From contig MKTZ01000010.1 of NCBI GenBank assembly GCA_001898505.1, positions 290,741 through 354,740 on the forward strand: a DNA stretch of 64,000 bases. Direction: 5' to 3'. Below are positions 17,504 to 26,403 of this stretch, piece by piece (within the stretch, counting starts at the first letter, position 1; each line of letters starts with the position of its first letter). The notes beneath the pieces are model-generated. The model was not told where the DNA came from. It made no database searches and saw only the letters and a list, made by a program, of their open reading frames with translations. Origin of the DNA: Sphingobacteriales bacterium 50-39 (GTDB lineage: Bacteria; Bacteroidota; Bacteroidia; Chitinophagales; Chitinophagaceae). The position numbers were made by a program, and so were the translations under genes.

Positions 17504-20500
17504 CTATTTTCTCAGCACCTGTACCTTACGTCCATAGGAAGCTGCTACGAGGAATCTGTATTTCTTCCCCCGGACGTCTATAAGGCTACGCGTATCGCCC
17601 GGGATACACAGCCCTGTTTCGGTGTATGGTCGCGGCGTGAAATTCCCTTTACCATCTCCCTCCAGAACGAGGCCGATACCGGCATCCAATGGTCCCAATT
17701 GTGCGCGGAACGGGTATAGATTACCTGCGAGGATCAGACTGGAACTGTCTTCCATGACCATGCCATTGATCACGCTGATCTGCGCCCTGGTGGGCAAGGG
17801 GCTTATTGTCCAATGATGGCTGCCGTCGTTGCGGAAGAAGCTGCTGGACAGCATGCGGATGCTGCTGATATGCGCGGCCGCCAATTGCTCCGGTGTAAAG
17901 ATGTCCTGCATCTGAGCATCTGCGTAGGCGGCATAGCGGGCAAATTTTTTCTGTTGCGCGGGGATCTCCCGGAGCAGCTCGTCCCTGGATGCATAGGGAT
18001 AGCTTTTGCCTTGAATATAATAAGTAAGGAAGGGATCGAAAGTACCGTTGCCGCTGAAGTCGCCGTAATAGATTTCCAGCGGTTGCCCATCGGAGGCTTT
18101 GAACTGCGTGTTGGTCCCCAGATTGCCTACGATGAGGTCGGTGTCGCCGTCGTGGTCAAAATCAGCGGCCAATATCGAGGTCCACCAGCCCTGGCTGCGT
18201 TCGAGTCCATAGGCAGCAGTCTTGTCAATCAATTGTCCGTGCTCGTTCTCGAATATCGAAAGGGGCATGAACAGTCCGGCAAGGACCAGGTCCGGCCAGC
18301 CGTCTTTATTAAGATCAATCCAGCAGGCGTCCGAGACCATACCGGGACGTTGTAGCGTGCTGTCGCGCTGGGAAGCATCTTTTTCAAAGCGGATATGACC
18401 CTGTGTGCTTTTATTTTTTAACAGCAGGCTTTCCGGGGGAGTGGGAAAGAGGTTGGGCATCAGCTTGCCGCCTACAAAAAGGTCCGGCAGGCCGTCCTTG
18501 TCATAATCGGCTGCTTTTACACAGCCACCACTGAGGGTTTCAGCGGGGAGGGCGTCGGGGAGATATCGGAAATTGCCTTTTCCGTCATTTTCAAAAAATC
18601 TGTCCTGGTAGTTGTGACTCCCCGGGGTGTAATCGGCTCCACCGCTGACGAGGTACAGGTCCAGATCGCCATCACCGTCGGCATCGAAGAACAGGGCGGC
18701 TGTATTGGTATGGTCCAGATCGAGGTTCCAGGGTTGTGATGGGGCAGGTTTAAAATGGCCATCGGGTGTCTGTAAGTAGAGCGTGCTGGCCTGCCCGGCG
18801 CTGCCACCGATGAAGAGGTCTTCCAGTCCATCCCCATCGATATCGCCTTTGGCGAGGCAGGGGCCTATGTGAGAGACCTGGTAGGGTAGAAGGGGCGATA
18901 CCTTGAAGTCTACGAAATTGGAGCCTTTATGAATATAGTTGATGCCGGAGGTGGAGGTGATGTCGGTGTATAGTAGGGAAGACGGAGGATGGAGGGATAT
19001 GTCGATGTCTTCAGAATTGGCTTGGTGCAAGGTAAGCAAGGTATCAGCAATGACGCGCTGTAGCCGGGTGACCCTGCCTGTGGGCCAGGTAACTGTGACA
19101 TCGGCGATGGAGTCCTTACCAAGCCCAAAGTGCATGATGGGGTCGATGGAAGACTGGAACCCGCGGGTAAGGTATTGTTCCTGGTATTGTGAGCCGTTGT
19201 TGGTGGAGACCTGTACTTTAGCGCCGATGCCATCCGTGTTGAGACCCTCGCCTTTCAGTTTGATGCGCAGGTAATGTCCCTGGTGAGTATTGTTCCGATA
19301 GATGATGGGGGCGTCATTCAGGGTATTGATGACCAGGTCGAGATCGCCATCGTTGTCGAGGTCCACATAAGCAGCGCCGTTGCTGACTGTATGCCGTGTC
19401 AGTCCCCAGTCTTCACTGACATTGGTGAAGGTGAGGTCATGGTTGTTGTGAAAAAGATAATTTGTTTTCTTTGTAGAGGGCATGTCCTGCACGAGCTTCC
19501 ACATCTCCACCTTATTACCCATTTTCTCGGCTTGCCCTGTGGTATAGCCCGATGTATATTTTACAAAATCCAGGTTGGTCATGTCCCGCAGGATGCCGTT
19601 GGAGATAAAGAGGTCTTTCCAGCCGTCGTTGTCAAAGTCGGCGAAGAGAGGGGCCCAGCTCCAGTCTGTATTGGATATGCCGGCCATTTGGCCTACTTCG
19701 CTGAACATGGGAATGCCGGCGGTGTCGAGGCCGTTGTTCAGCTGGAGGGTATTGCGCATCTGCTGGTAATGGAAGCCATGTTCGGCCCGCATAGTGTATT
19801 TATCGTAGGTGTCGGGACCGCGCAGGAGCTTTTGCCGGTGATTGTCTTCCGGCAGCATGTCCATAACAGCGATATCGGGCAGTCCGTCATTGTTGTAGTC
19901 CGCGATGTCCGAACCCATCGCGAATTCGGAAATATGGCGCGTAGCTTTGGTGAGGACCTCTTTAAATGTGCCGTCGTGGTTGTTGAGATACATGAAGTCC
20001 CGCTCGTCGTAATCGTTGGTAACGTATATATCGGGCCAGCCATCGTTATTTATATCGCTGATGGAGACGCTGAGCCCGAAGTTGAGACCGCTGCCATCGA
20101 TGTGGGCTTGTTCGCTGATGTCGGTGAAATGCCCGTTGTCGTTGCGATAGAGCCGATTGCCGAATTTGGGATGTCTTTTGGCCCGCAGCTTTTCCGTATT
20201 GAAGAACGGGTTGAAGAACATGTCGGCATGATCCACCATGAACATGTCCAGGTCACCATCATGGTCCATATCGAAAAAGGCTACGGTCGTGGTGTAGGTG
20301 CCAGGGGCGTCCAGTCCGAATGCTTTGGCTTCTTCCTTGAAGGTGGGAATGCCGTCCTTTACACCCTGGTTGATATATAGTTCCTTCCGCCTGTCTTCGT
20401 CCGTGCCCGGACCCGAATAGCATACGTAGATGTCGGGAAGCCCGTCCCCATTGACGTCTGCGATGACGGCGCCAGTCTTCCATTTAGGCCTGCCCTGCAC

Positions 20501-20812
20501 TCCCGCCCGCGCCGCCACCTCCTCAAATTGAAATCCGCCCCGGTTGAGATACAGTTTATCGGGGCCCATATTGCATGTGAAATAAAGATCGGGAAGACCA
20601 TCTCCGTTGAGGTCTCCGACGGCAACACCGGCTCCGTTGTAAAGGTATTCGTAGGTGAGTATGTTATAGTCTACATCTTCTTTTATTTCATTACGGAAAT
20701 CAATATGCGTAATAGAGGAGGGCATTTCCGTAAAAAGGGTATTCTTCTTTTCTAATTGATGGCAGGAAGTGAAAAATATTAGTAAAAAAGAACAGCGCCT
20801 TAATATCTTCAT
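17504..20812 (-). CDS. VCBS/FG-GAP repeat lipoprotein with ASPIC/UnbV domain
   Basis: The 1102-residue protein has a lipoprotein signal (LIFFTSC). It consists of many FG-GAP/VCBS beta-propeller repeats with calcium-loop motifs such as DLNGDGLPDLYF, DMDHDGDLDMFMVD and DADGDGDLDLYLVSGG. In the middle (about residues 515-600) an ASPIC/UnbV segment is visible: GIGAKVQVSTN ... DVTVTWPTGRV. Such large lipoproteins are frequently encoded beside SusC/SusD systems in Chitinophagaceae and are thought to bind surface ligands, but no member has a clear function. The gene is divergent from the ECF sigma gene with only 60 bases between them, so the two may share control. Confidence 0.85.
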   Translation of the reverse strand: MKILRRCSFLLIFFTSCHQLEKKNTLFTEMPSSITHIDFRNEIKEDVDYNILTYEYLYNGAGVAVGDLNGDGLPDLYFTCNMGPDKLYLNRGGFQFEEVAARAGVQGRPKWKTGAVIADVNGDGLPDIYVCYSGPGTDEDRRKELYINQGVKDGIPTFKEEAKAFGLDAPGTYTTTVAFFDMDHDGDLDMFMVDHADMFFNPFFNTEKLRAKRHPKFGNRLYRNDNGHFTDISEQAHIDGSGLNFGLSVSISDINNDGWPDIYVTNDYDERDFMYLNNHDGTFKEVLTKATRHISEFAMGSDIADYNNDGLPDIAVMDMLPEDNHRQKLLRGPDTYDKYTMRAEHGFHYQQMRNTLQLNNGLDTAGIPMFSEVGQMAGISNTDWSWAPLFADFDNDGWKDLFISNGILRDMTNLDFVKYTSGYTTGQAEKMGNKVEMWKLVQDMPSTKKTNYLFHNNHDLTFTNVSEDWGLTRHTVSNGAAYVDLDNDGDLDLVINTLNDAPIIYRNNTHQGHYLRIKLKGEGLNTDGIGAKVQVSTNNGSQYQEQYLTRGFQSSIDPIMHFGLGKDSIADVTVTWPTGRVTRLQRVIADTLLTLHQANSEDIDISLHPPSSLLYTDITSTSGINYIHKGSNFVDFKVSPLLPYQVSHIGPCLAKGDIDGDGLEDLFIGGSAGQASTLYLQTPDGHFKPAPSQPWNLDLDHTNTAALFFDADGDGDLDLYLVSGGADYTPGSHNYQDRFFENDGKGNFRYLPDALPAETLSGGCVKAADYDKDGLPDLFVGGKLMPNLFPTPPESLLLKNKSTQGHIRFEKDASQRDSTLQRPGMVSDACWIDLNKDGWPDLVLAGLFMPLSIFENEHGQLIDKTAAYGLERSQGWWTSILAADFDHDGDTDLIVGNLGTNTQFKASDGQPLEIYYGDFSGNGTFDPFLTYYIQGKSYPYASRDELLREIPAQQKKFARYAAYADAQMQDIFTPEQLAAAHISSIRMLSSSFFRNDGSHHWTISPLPTRAQISVINGMVMEDSSSLILAGNLYPFRAQLGPLDAGIGLVLEGDGKGNFTPRPYTETGLCIPGDTRSLIDVRGKKYRFLVAASYGRKVQVLRK

Positions 20813-20872
20813 AAAATGAAATTATAATATTATTTAGAAAATTCTCCTAACTTTATTTTGTAATGTAAGGCT

Positions 20873-21451
20873 ATGGGCTCCGATTGTAAACTGCTATTCG
20901 AGAAAATTGGAAGAGGCGATGAAGCCGCCTTCAGGGAATTCTTTGAGCAGTACAGGTCCAGGGTTTATAATACCGCCTTTAAGTTAACAAAATCAACCTT
21001 CGCGGCGGAAGAGATCACGCAAGACACTTTTATCAGTATCTGGACAGGACGGGTGCATCTCATTCACGTAGACAATCCGCTGGGGTATCTTCATACCGCC
21101 CTGTACAACAAGATAAGCCGTCATCTAAAGAAGGAGGCCAATAAGGCGCGCATCCTCCGGCTGTCCGGGTGGCATGCGAGGGAATGGGTGAATGAAACAG
21201 AGGAAAGGATATATGCTAATGAAGGTCAGCGATTTATCAATAATGCGCTTGCGCAGCTGTCCCCTCAGAAAAAGCTTATTTATGAATTGAGCAGGAAGGA
21301 GGGCAAGAGTTATGATGAGATAGCCGAGACCCTGCATCTTTCGCCTCATACTGTCAAGAGCCATCTCGTAAAGGCTTTGAAGTTTATCCGGAACTATATG
21401 AAAAATAATGCTTTAATGATCATCGGGCTTATTACTGCCTGGCTGTCCTGA
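20873..21451 (+). CDS. ECF RNA polymerase sigma factor
   Basis: A 192-residue protein with sigma region 2 (FREFFEQYRSRVYNTAFKL ... AEEITQDTFISIW) and region 4 (LSPQKKLIYELSRKEGKSYD, then the helix-turn-helix LHLSPHTVKSHLVKALKF). It belongs to the FecI-like Bacteroidota group that works with a FecR anti-sigma factor. FecR follows 73 bases downstream, then susC, susD and glycosidase genes. The usual model is that substrate binding by the SusC STN domain releases this sigma factor via FecR and switches on the locus. A hydrophobic C-terminal tail (LMIIGLITAWLS) is seen, as in several relatives. Confidence 0.92.
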   Translation: MGSDCKLLFEKIGRGDEAAFREFFEQYRSRVYNTAFKLTKSTFAAEEITQDTFISIWTGRVHLIHVDNPLGYLHTALYNKISRHLKKEANKARILRLSGWHAREWVNETEERIYANEGQRFINNALAQLSPQKKLIYELSRKEGKSYDEIAETLHLSPHTVKSHLVKALKFIRNYMKNNALMIIGLITAWLS

Positions 21452-21524
21452 GGGCTTTGGCGTGTCGTAAAAAAAATTTTCCAGACCATCATCCTTTTTC
21501 TTCTCTGCTGACTCTATACCTGGT

Positions 21525-22712
21525 ATGGGACAAGAGCGAATTCATTATTTATTGAAACGATATGCGGACAACAGCGCCTCTGCTGAGGAAGTGGAGGAGA
21601 TGCTGGCATTGCTGCGAACGTCCGGAGGAGAGGAGGCGCTAAAGGAGATGGTCGCTGAGATTTGGGATGAGGATGAGGAGACATCTTTAACGGAGAAGGA
21701 TTGGGACAGGGTGTGGGGTACTATTCATCAGGAAATGGATTTTAAGACCCGGTCCAGGTCGGTGCGTATGTGGAAGATATGGGGGAGTGTAGCTGCCGCG
21801 CTGCTGTTGATGGCGGGTGCGGGTACTGCATACTGGAGGCTGGCGGGAAGGGAGAAGAAGGCGGCGTCTCTGGCGGCGCAGGGGCAGGGGGGCAAGAAAG
21901 ATATCGCACCTGGAGGGAACAAAGCCCTGCTGACCCTTGCCAATGGGTCTACCATTGTGCTCGATAATGCGCATGATGGCGTACTGGCGCAGCAGGGAGG
22001 GACGAATGTAGAAAAGCTGGATGCGGGTTCGCTGGCATATAATACGGAGGGAAAGGGCAGTGAGGAAGTGATGTATAATACGATTGCCACGCCCAATGGG
22101 GGGCAGTACCAGGTGATCCTGCCGGATGGGAGCAAGGTATGGCTCAATGCTGCCAGTTCTTTGAAATTCCCTACCCGATTTGAAGGGAAGGAGCGATCGG
22201 TGGAGCTGACAGGAGAAGCCTATTTTGAGGTGGCACAGCATAGCAGCATGCCTTTCCGGGTGAAGGTGCCGGGCAATGGGATGGATGTGCAGGTGCTGGG
22301 GACGGAGTTCGATGTCATGGCTTATGGCAACGAGCAAACCAGCAATACCACCCTGGTGAGCGGGAAAGTGAATGTGGTCAGCAAGGGCGCTGTCAGGGTG
22401 CTGGAGCCGGGGAAGCAGACAATACTGGACAATCAGACGAAGACTATGCGGGTAGCGGACGCCAACGTGGAGCAGGTGGTGGCCTGGAAAAACGGGCTCT
22501 TTAGATTCAGGGAGACGGGGATCCGGGAACTGATGCGGCAGGTGGAAAGATGGTATAATGTGCAGGTGGTATACGAGACGGAGGGAAAGGATCAGGACTT
22601 TACGGGGGTAGTATCGCGCAATCAGCCTGTTTCCGCGCTATTACAGATGCTGGAGATGACGGGTACCGTGCATTTCCGGATAGAAGATAAAAAAATCATT
22701 GTATTACCTTAA
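21525..22712 (+). CDS. FecR-family anti-sigma factor
   Basis: This 395-residue inner-membrane protein has a cytoplasmic N-terminal region of about 85 residues, presumed to hold the sigma factor. A single membrane helix (IWGSVAAALLLMAGAGTAYW) follows, then a periplasmic FecR domain (IATPNGGQYQVILPDGSKVW ... ELTGEAYFEVAQ). The C-terminal part (SALLQMLEMTGTVHFRIEDK) is the STN-like region that interacts with the STN domain of the receptor. Its position between the ECF sigma gene and susC, together with the STN domain present in that SusC, supports a complete trans-envelope signalling path. The stop is followed by a 142-base leader before susC. Confidence 0.92.
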   Translation: MGQERIHYLLKRYADNSASAEEVEEMLALLRTSGGEEALKEMVAEIWDEDEETSLTEKDWDRVWGTIHQEMDFKTRSRSVRMWKIWGSVAAALLLMAGAGTAYWRLAGREKKAASLAAQGQGGKKDIAPGGNKALLTLANGSTIVLDNAHDGVLAQQGGTNVEKLDAGSLAYNTEGKGSEEVMYNTIATPNGGQYQVILPDGSKVWLNAASSLKFPTRFEGKERSVELTGEAYFEVAQHSSMPFRVKVPGNGMDVQVLGTEFDVMAYGNEQTSNTTLVSGKVNVVSKGAVRVLEPGKQTILDNQTKTMRVADANVEQVVAWKNGLFRFRETGIRELMRQVERWYNVQVVYETEGKDQDFTGVVSRNQPVSALLQMLEMTGTVHFRIEDKKIIVLP

Positions 22713-22763
22713 AACGAGTTTTTTGTAAATCAAAACGATCCGTATGATCTGATAAAAAACCGA

Positions 22764-22781
22764 GGGCGATTGGAGCCGCCC
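22764..22781 (+). promoter_or_regulatory. Short GC hairpin in the leader of susC
   Basis: GGGCG (22764-22768) pairs with CGCCC (22777-22781) across an eight-base loop, within the 142 bases between fecR and susC. No T-run follows, so it is not a simple terminator. A clear TAnnTTTG promoter was not found in this leader. A role in controlling susC translation or message stability is possible only. Confidence 0.3.
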
Positions 22782-22854
22782 CCGGGGAGTAGTCAGGTGA
22801 TACTTGAACAGACCCGAGAAGGACTGAATTGTATAACCTAAACTTTTCAAAAGT

Positions 22855-25800
22855 ATGAATCTAACTGCAGATGGCAAAGCTGTGTCTGTACAAAAGCTTT
22901 TGCCTGTCAAAACCGCTTCCGCAGGGTGGCTGGGACGCTGGAGAAGTGGAAGCACAATGTTTTTGATTATGAGATTAGCTGCCATTATTTTACTGACGGC
23001 GTCACTGCACGTGAGCGCCGCGGGGCTTTCCCAGACAGTGACCATGACACAAAGGAATGCCCGGCTGGAGGACGTCTTCGACATCCTCCAGAAACAGACC
23101 AACTATAACTTCATTTTCAACAGCCACATGCTGGCCAGGGCCAAAAAGGTCAATATCCGGGTGAGCAATGCCACCGTGGAGCAGGTGCTATTCCTCTGCT
23201 TTTCAGGCCAGCCCTTCACTTATGTCATCCATGACAAGACCATTGTGGTAAAAGAAAAGGTGGTGACGGTAGAGAAGCCTGCACCATCCGAAGTGGGTGC
23301 TCCCATCCCTCCACAGCAGGTCACGGGGACGGTGAGGGATGATAACAACAATCCCGTGGAAGGGGCGGCTGTCACGGTGAAGACCCTCGGCACAGGTACA
23401 GCGACGGACAAGATGGGAAAATTCGTGCTCAATCTGCCGGCGGGCAAATATGAGCTGGAAATATCCTTTGTAGGGTATAAGACGGAGGTGAGGACCATCA
23501 CTGTCGGAGAGGACCATTTTACCAATCTGAATATCATACTGCATGTAGCTTCCACCGGGCTCAATGAGATCGTGGTGGTGGGTTATGGTACGCAACGCAA
23601 GCGGGATGTCACCGGAAGCATCAGCAGCGTGAAAGGAGAGGATATCCAGAACTTGCCGGTGGGCAATGTGGCCAGCACTTTACAAGGCAGGGCTGCGGGT
23701 GTGGACATTGTCCGGAATGATGGGTCTCCGGGCAGCGTGCCTGATATCCGTATCCGCGGTACGGGAACGATCAATGACGCCAGTCCTTTGGTAGTCATCG
23801 ACGGGATACCCTCGGCGGCGATCAATGATGTCAATCCAAACGACATAGCATCTATAGAAATATTGAAGGATGCCAGCGCCAGCGCTATCTATGGTTCACG
23901 CGCCGCCAATGGGGTGTTGCTGATCACTACCAAGAAGGGGAACTTTGGTGATGCTGCCAAACTATCGGCCAGCGCTTATACCGGTTGGAACAAGGCCGCG
24001 AAATACCTGGATATGTTAAAGGCGCCGGATCTTGTCGCCCTGAAGAAGGAAGCATATACCAATGACGGTCTCCCGGTTCCAGGCGTATGGAACAATTCCT
24101 ACTATTCCACCGACAGAACGGACTGGCAGCGGGCCCTTATCGGGACGGGCGTTGTGCAGAATGCGGATGTAGCCGTGAGAGGCGGCAATGCCAGCTCGTC
24201 CTACAGTTTCTCCGGGAACTATTATAATGAGCGGGGCATGATCGTCAATTCGTACTTCAAGCGGTATAGCTTCCGCATCAACTCGGAGCATAAGATCGGC
24301 AGCCGGTTCAGGGTAGGAGAGAATATCGTCTATTCCAAGACCACCGGTTCGTCTCCTGATACCAAGTCGACCCAAACGGGCCTGGTATGGAGCGCTATAC
24401 GCTTCAACCCTGCCATCCCGGTAACAAATCCCGATGGCAGCTGGGGCACTTCCCAGGCAGACAATCAGCTGGGGGATATTAACAACCCGGTCGCCACGGC
24501 CAACGAGATACAGAGAAATCACAAGATCGATCGCATATTAGGCAATGCCTTTGCAGAGCTGGAAATACTAAAGGGCCTGAAGCTGCGGGCCAACTATGGG
24601 ATCGACTACAGCGCGGATGAATTCTATGAGTTCGACAATGCCATGCCCAACCAGACGCGTGGTCCATCCATCGCCTCGTTGCAGCAGTCTCTTGGGAAGG
24701 GCACTACTTTCCTGGAGGAATATTTTATCACGTATAACCATATATTCAACAAAGTGCACAATCTGACCTTGACCGGTGGTTATTCGGCGCAGGAGTATGG
24801 TGGCAATTATTTCAAGGCCAGCCGTAATGGTTTTGCGGATACGAGCCTGGATCAGCGGGTGTTGAATCTAGGGAACAGCTCTTCGCAAGCGAACAATGGC
24901 TATAACTATAACCCCTCCGGATTGCAATCCTATTTTGCGCGGGCGAATTATGCTTATGCGGGCAAATATCTGCTGACAGCCACGATGAGGGCGGATGCTT
25001 CCAGCAAGTTCGAACCCGGCAAGCGCTGGGGTTATTTCCCTGCCTTCTCGGCAGGCTGGCGTGTTTCGGATGAGAAGTTTTATGGCAGCCTGAAGGATAA
25101 GATCAATACACTGAAGCTCACCGGCGGCTGGGGACAGCTGGGTAATCAGAACGTGGGAGACTTCCAGTATCTGGGTGTCATTGGCTACGGTGGCGGCGGT
25201 GGCACCGGCGGTGGCGGCTACAGCTATAACCTTGGAACGGGCACGGTGAATTACAATGGGGCATATGTCACCAGCCTGGCTAATCCCAATATTACCTGGG
25301 AGAGGGCGGTGATGACCAATATCAGCGCCGAGCTGGGTTTCCTGAACAATCACCTGAACGCTACCATCACTTATTTTAACAAGAACACTTCGGACATGCT
25401 GGTGCCTTTCCATCCGGTAGAGACATTCGGGGCTCAAAACAATCTGCCGGACGATCCAGGCAATATCACGCTGCCGGACTATAACCTGGGCAGGCTGAAC
25501 AACCACGGTGTAGAAATAGAGCTTACTTATAACAATACAGCGGGCAAACTGGGCTATTCGTTGGGAGCCAACGCCTCTTTCCTCCGCAATAAAGTGACCA
25601 GTCTGTATGGCAATAGCACCTACCTGGCATCTACGCCTTATGGTCGTGAGAACACGGATATTTCCCGTACCTATGAAGGACAGCCTATCGCCTCTTTTTA
25701 TGGGTTTAGGACTGCGGGGCTTTACCAAACCCAAGCGGAGATCGACAACGATCCGAATGTGGCGAATGATCCCAACAAGGGCAATATCAAGCCCGGGGAT

Positions 25801-26385
25801 GTGAAGTTCCTGGACGTCAGCGGTACGGGGGGCAAGAAAGATGGGATCATCAACGACAAGGACAGGGTGAACCTGGGTGATCCGAATCCAAGATTTGTTT
25901 TTGGTTTCCATGGCTCGCTGACCTATAAAGGTTTTGATCTGAACTTCAATTTTGTCGGTGCCACTGGATTTAAATTGTACAATGCAGATCGCTTGTCGGG
26001 ACTCGATGCAACACAGGTGTACAATTGGTATGCCGATCAGAAAGGCAGATGGCATGGGGCGAATACAAGCAATAGCATTCCCCGTCTGAGCATCCTCAAT
26101 CTGAACAATAATTACCAGAGCTCCGACCTCTGGGTGCAGAATGGTTCTTATCTGACTTTGAAGAGTCTGTCATTAGGCTATACCATTTCCAAACAGCATG
26201 TAGGGGACTGGCTGCTGCCGGATGTTCGCGTCTATTTCAGCAGCTACAACCTGTTCACGCTGACTGGCTATAAAGGTTATACACCTGAGCTGGGTTATAC
26301 CAATGGTAACCTGCAGCGGGGCGTGGATGTGGCGCAATATCCTTCGGCCAGGAATCTGACCATCGGCGCGGCCATCAATTTTTAG
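22855..26385 (+). CDS. SusC/RagA-type TonB-dependent outer-membrane channel with STN domain
   Basis: This 1176-residue protein begins with a ~38-residue pre-region before the hydrophobic signal (MRLAAIILLTASLHVSAAG). Such pre-regions are usual in Chitinophaga SusC; an internal ATG at 22969 is an alternative start. An STN domain follows (~residues 60-125: RLEDVFDILQKQTNYNFIF), then a carboxypeptidase-like domain (~155-235), the TonB box/plug (EIVVVGYGTQRKRDVTGSIS ... IRIRGTGTINDASPLVVIDG), and a barrel to the C-terminus. It imports oligosaccharides with the SusD partner encoded next. The STN domain should signal to the adjacent FecR. A glycine-rich loop (YGGGGGTGGGGYSYN) around residue 780 is a plausible external loop. 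Confidence 0.95.
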   Translation: MNLTADGKAVSVQKLLPVKTASAGWLGRWRSGSTMFLIMRLAAIILLTASLHVSAAGLSQTVTMTQRNARLEDVFDILQKQTNYNFIFNSHMLARAKKVNIRVSNATVEQVLFLCFSGQPFTYVIHDKTIVVKEKVVTVEKPAPSEVGAPIPPQQVTGTVRDDNNNPVEGAAVTVKTLGTGTATDKMGKFVLNLPAGKYELEISFVGYKTEVRTITVGEDHFTNLNIILHVASTGLNEIVVVGYGTQRKRDVTGSISSVKGEDIQNLPVGNVASTLQGRAAGVDIVRNDGSPGSVPDIRIRGTGTINDASPLVVIDGIPSAAINDVNPNDIASIEILKDASASAIYGSRAANGVLLITTKKGNFGDAAKLSASAYTGWNKAAKYLDMLKAPDLVALKKEAYTNDGLPVPGVWNNSYYSTDRTDWQRALIGTGVVQNADVAVRGGNASSSYSFSGNYYNERGMIVNSYFKRYSFRINSEHKIGSRFRVGENIVYSKTTGSSPDTKSTQTGLVWSAIRFNPAIPVTNPDGSWGTSQADNQLGDINNPVATANEIQRNHKIDRILGNAFAELEILKGLKLRANYGIDYSADEFYEFDNAMPNQTRGPSIASLQQSLGKGTTFLEEYFITYNHIFNKVHNLTLTGGYSAQEYGGNYFKASRNGFADTSLDQRVLNLGNSSSQANNGYNYNPSGLQSYFARANYAYAGKYLLTATMRADASSKFEPGKRWGYFPAFSAGWRVSDEKFYGSLKDKINTLKLTGGWGQLGNQNVGDFQYLGVIGYGGGGGTGGGGYSYNLGTGTVNYNGAYVTSLANPNITWERAVMTNISAELGFLNNHLNATITYFNKNTSDMLVPFHPVETFGAQNNLPDDPGNITLPDYNLGRLNNHGVEIELTYNNTAGKLGYSLGANASFLRNKVTSLYGNSTYLASTPYGRENTDISRTYEGQPIASFYGFRTAGLYQTQAEIDNDPNVANDPNKGNIKPGDVKFLDVSGTGGKKDGIINDKDRVNLGDPNPRFVFGFHGSLTYKGFDLNFNFVGATGFKLYNADRLSGLDATQVYNWYADQKGRWHGANTSNSIPRLSILNLNNNYQSSDLWVQNGSYLTLKSLSLGYTISKQHVGDWLLPDVRVYFSSYNLFTLTGYKGYTPELGYTNGNLQRGVDVAQYPSARNLTIGAAINF

Positions 26386-26403
26386 TTTATTAAAAAGGTA
26401 AGT

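Noticed and set aside
19274..20380. 368-residue plus-strand frame opposite the VCBS lipoprotein
   Set aside because: Valine/isoleucine-rich translation of the complement of repeated DGDGD codons; no start context and no family.
24868..26055. 395-residue minus-strand frame inside susC
   Set aside because: Shadow of the SusC barrel coding sequence; no domain and no spacing to neighbours.
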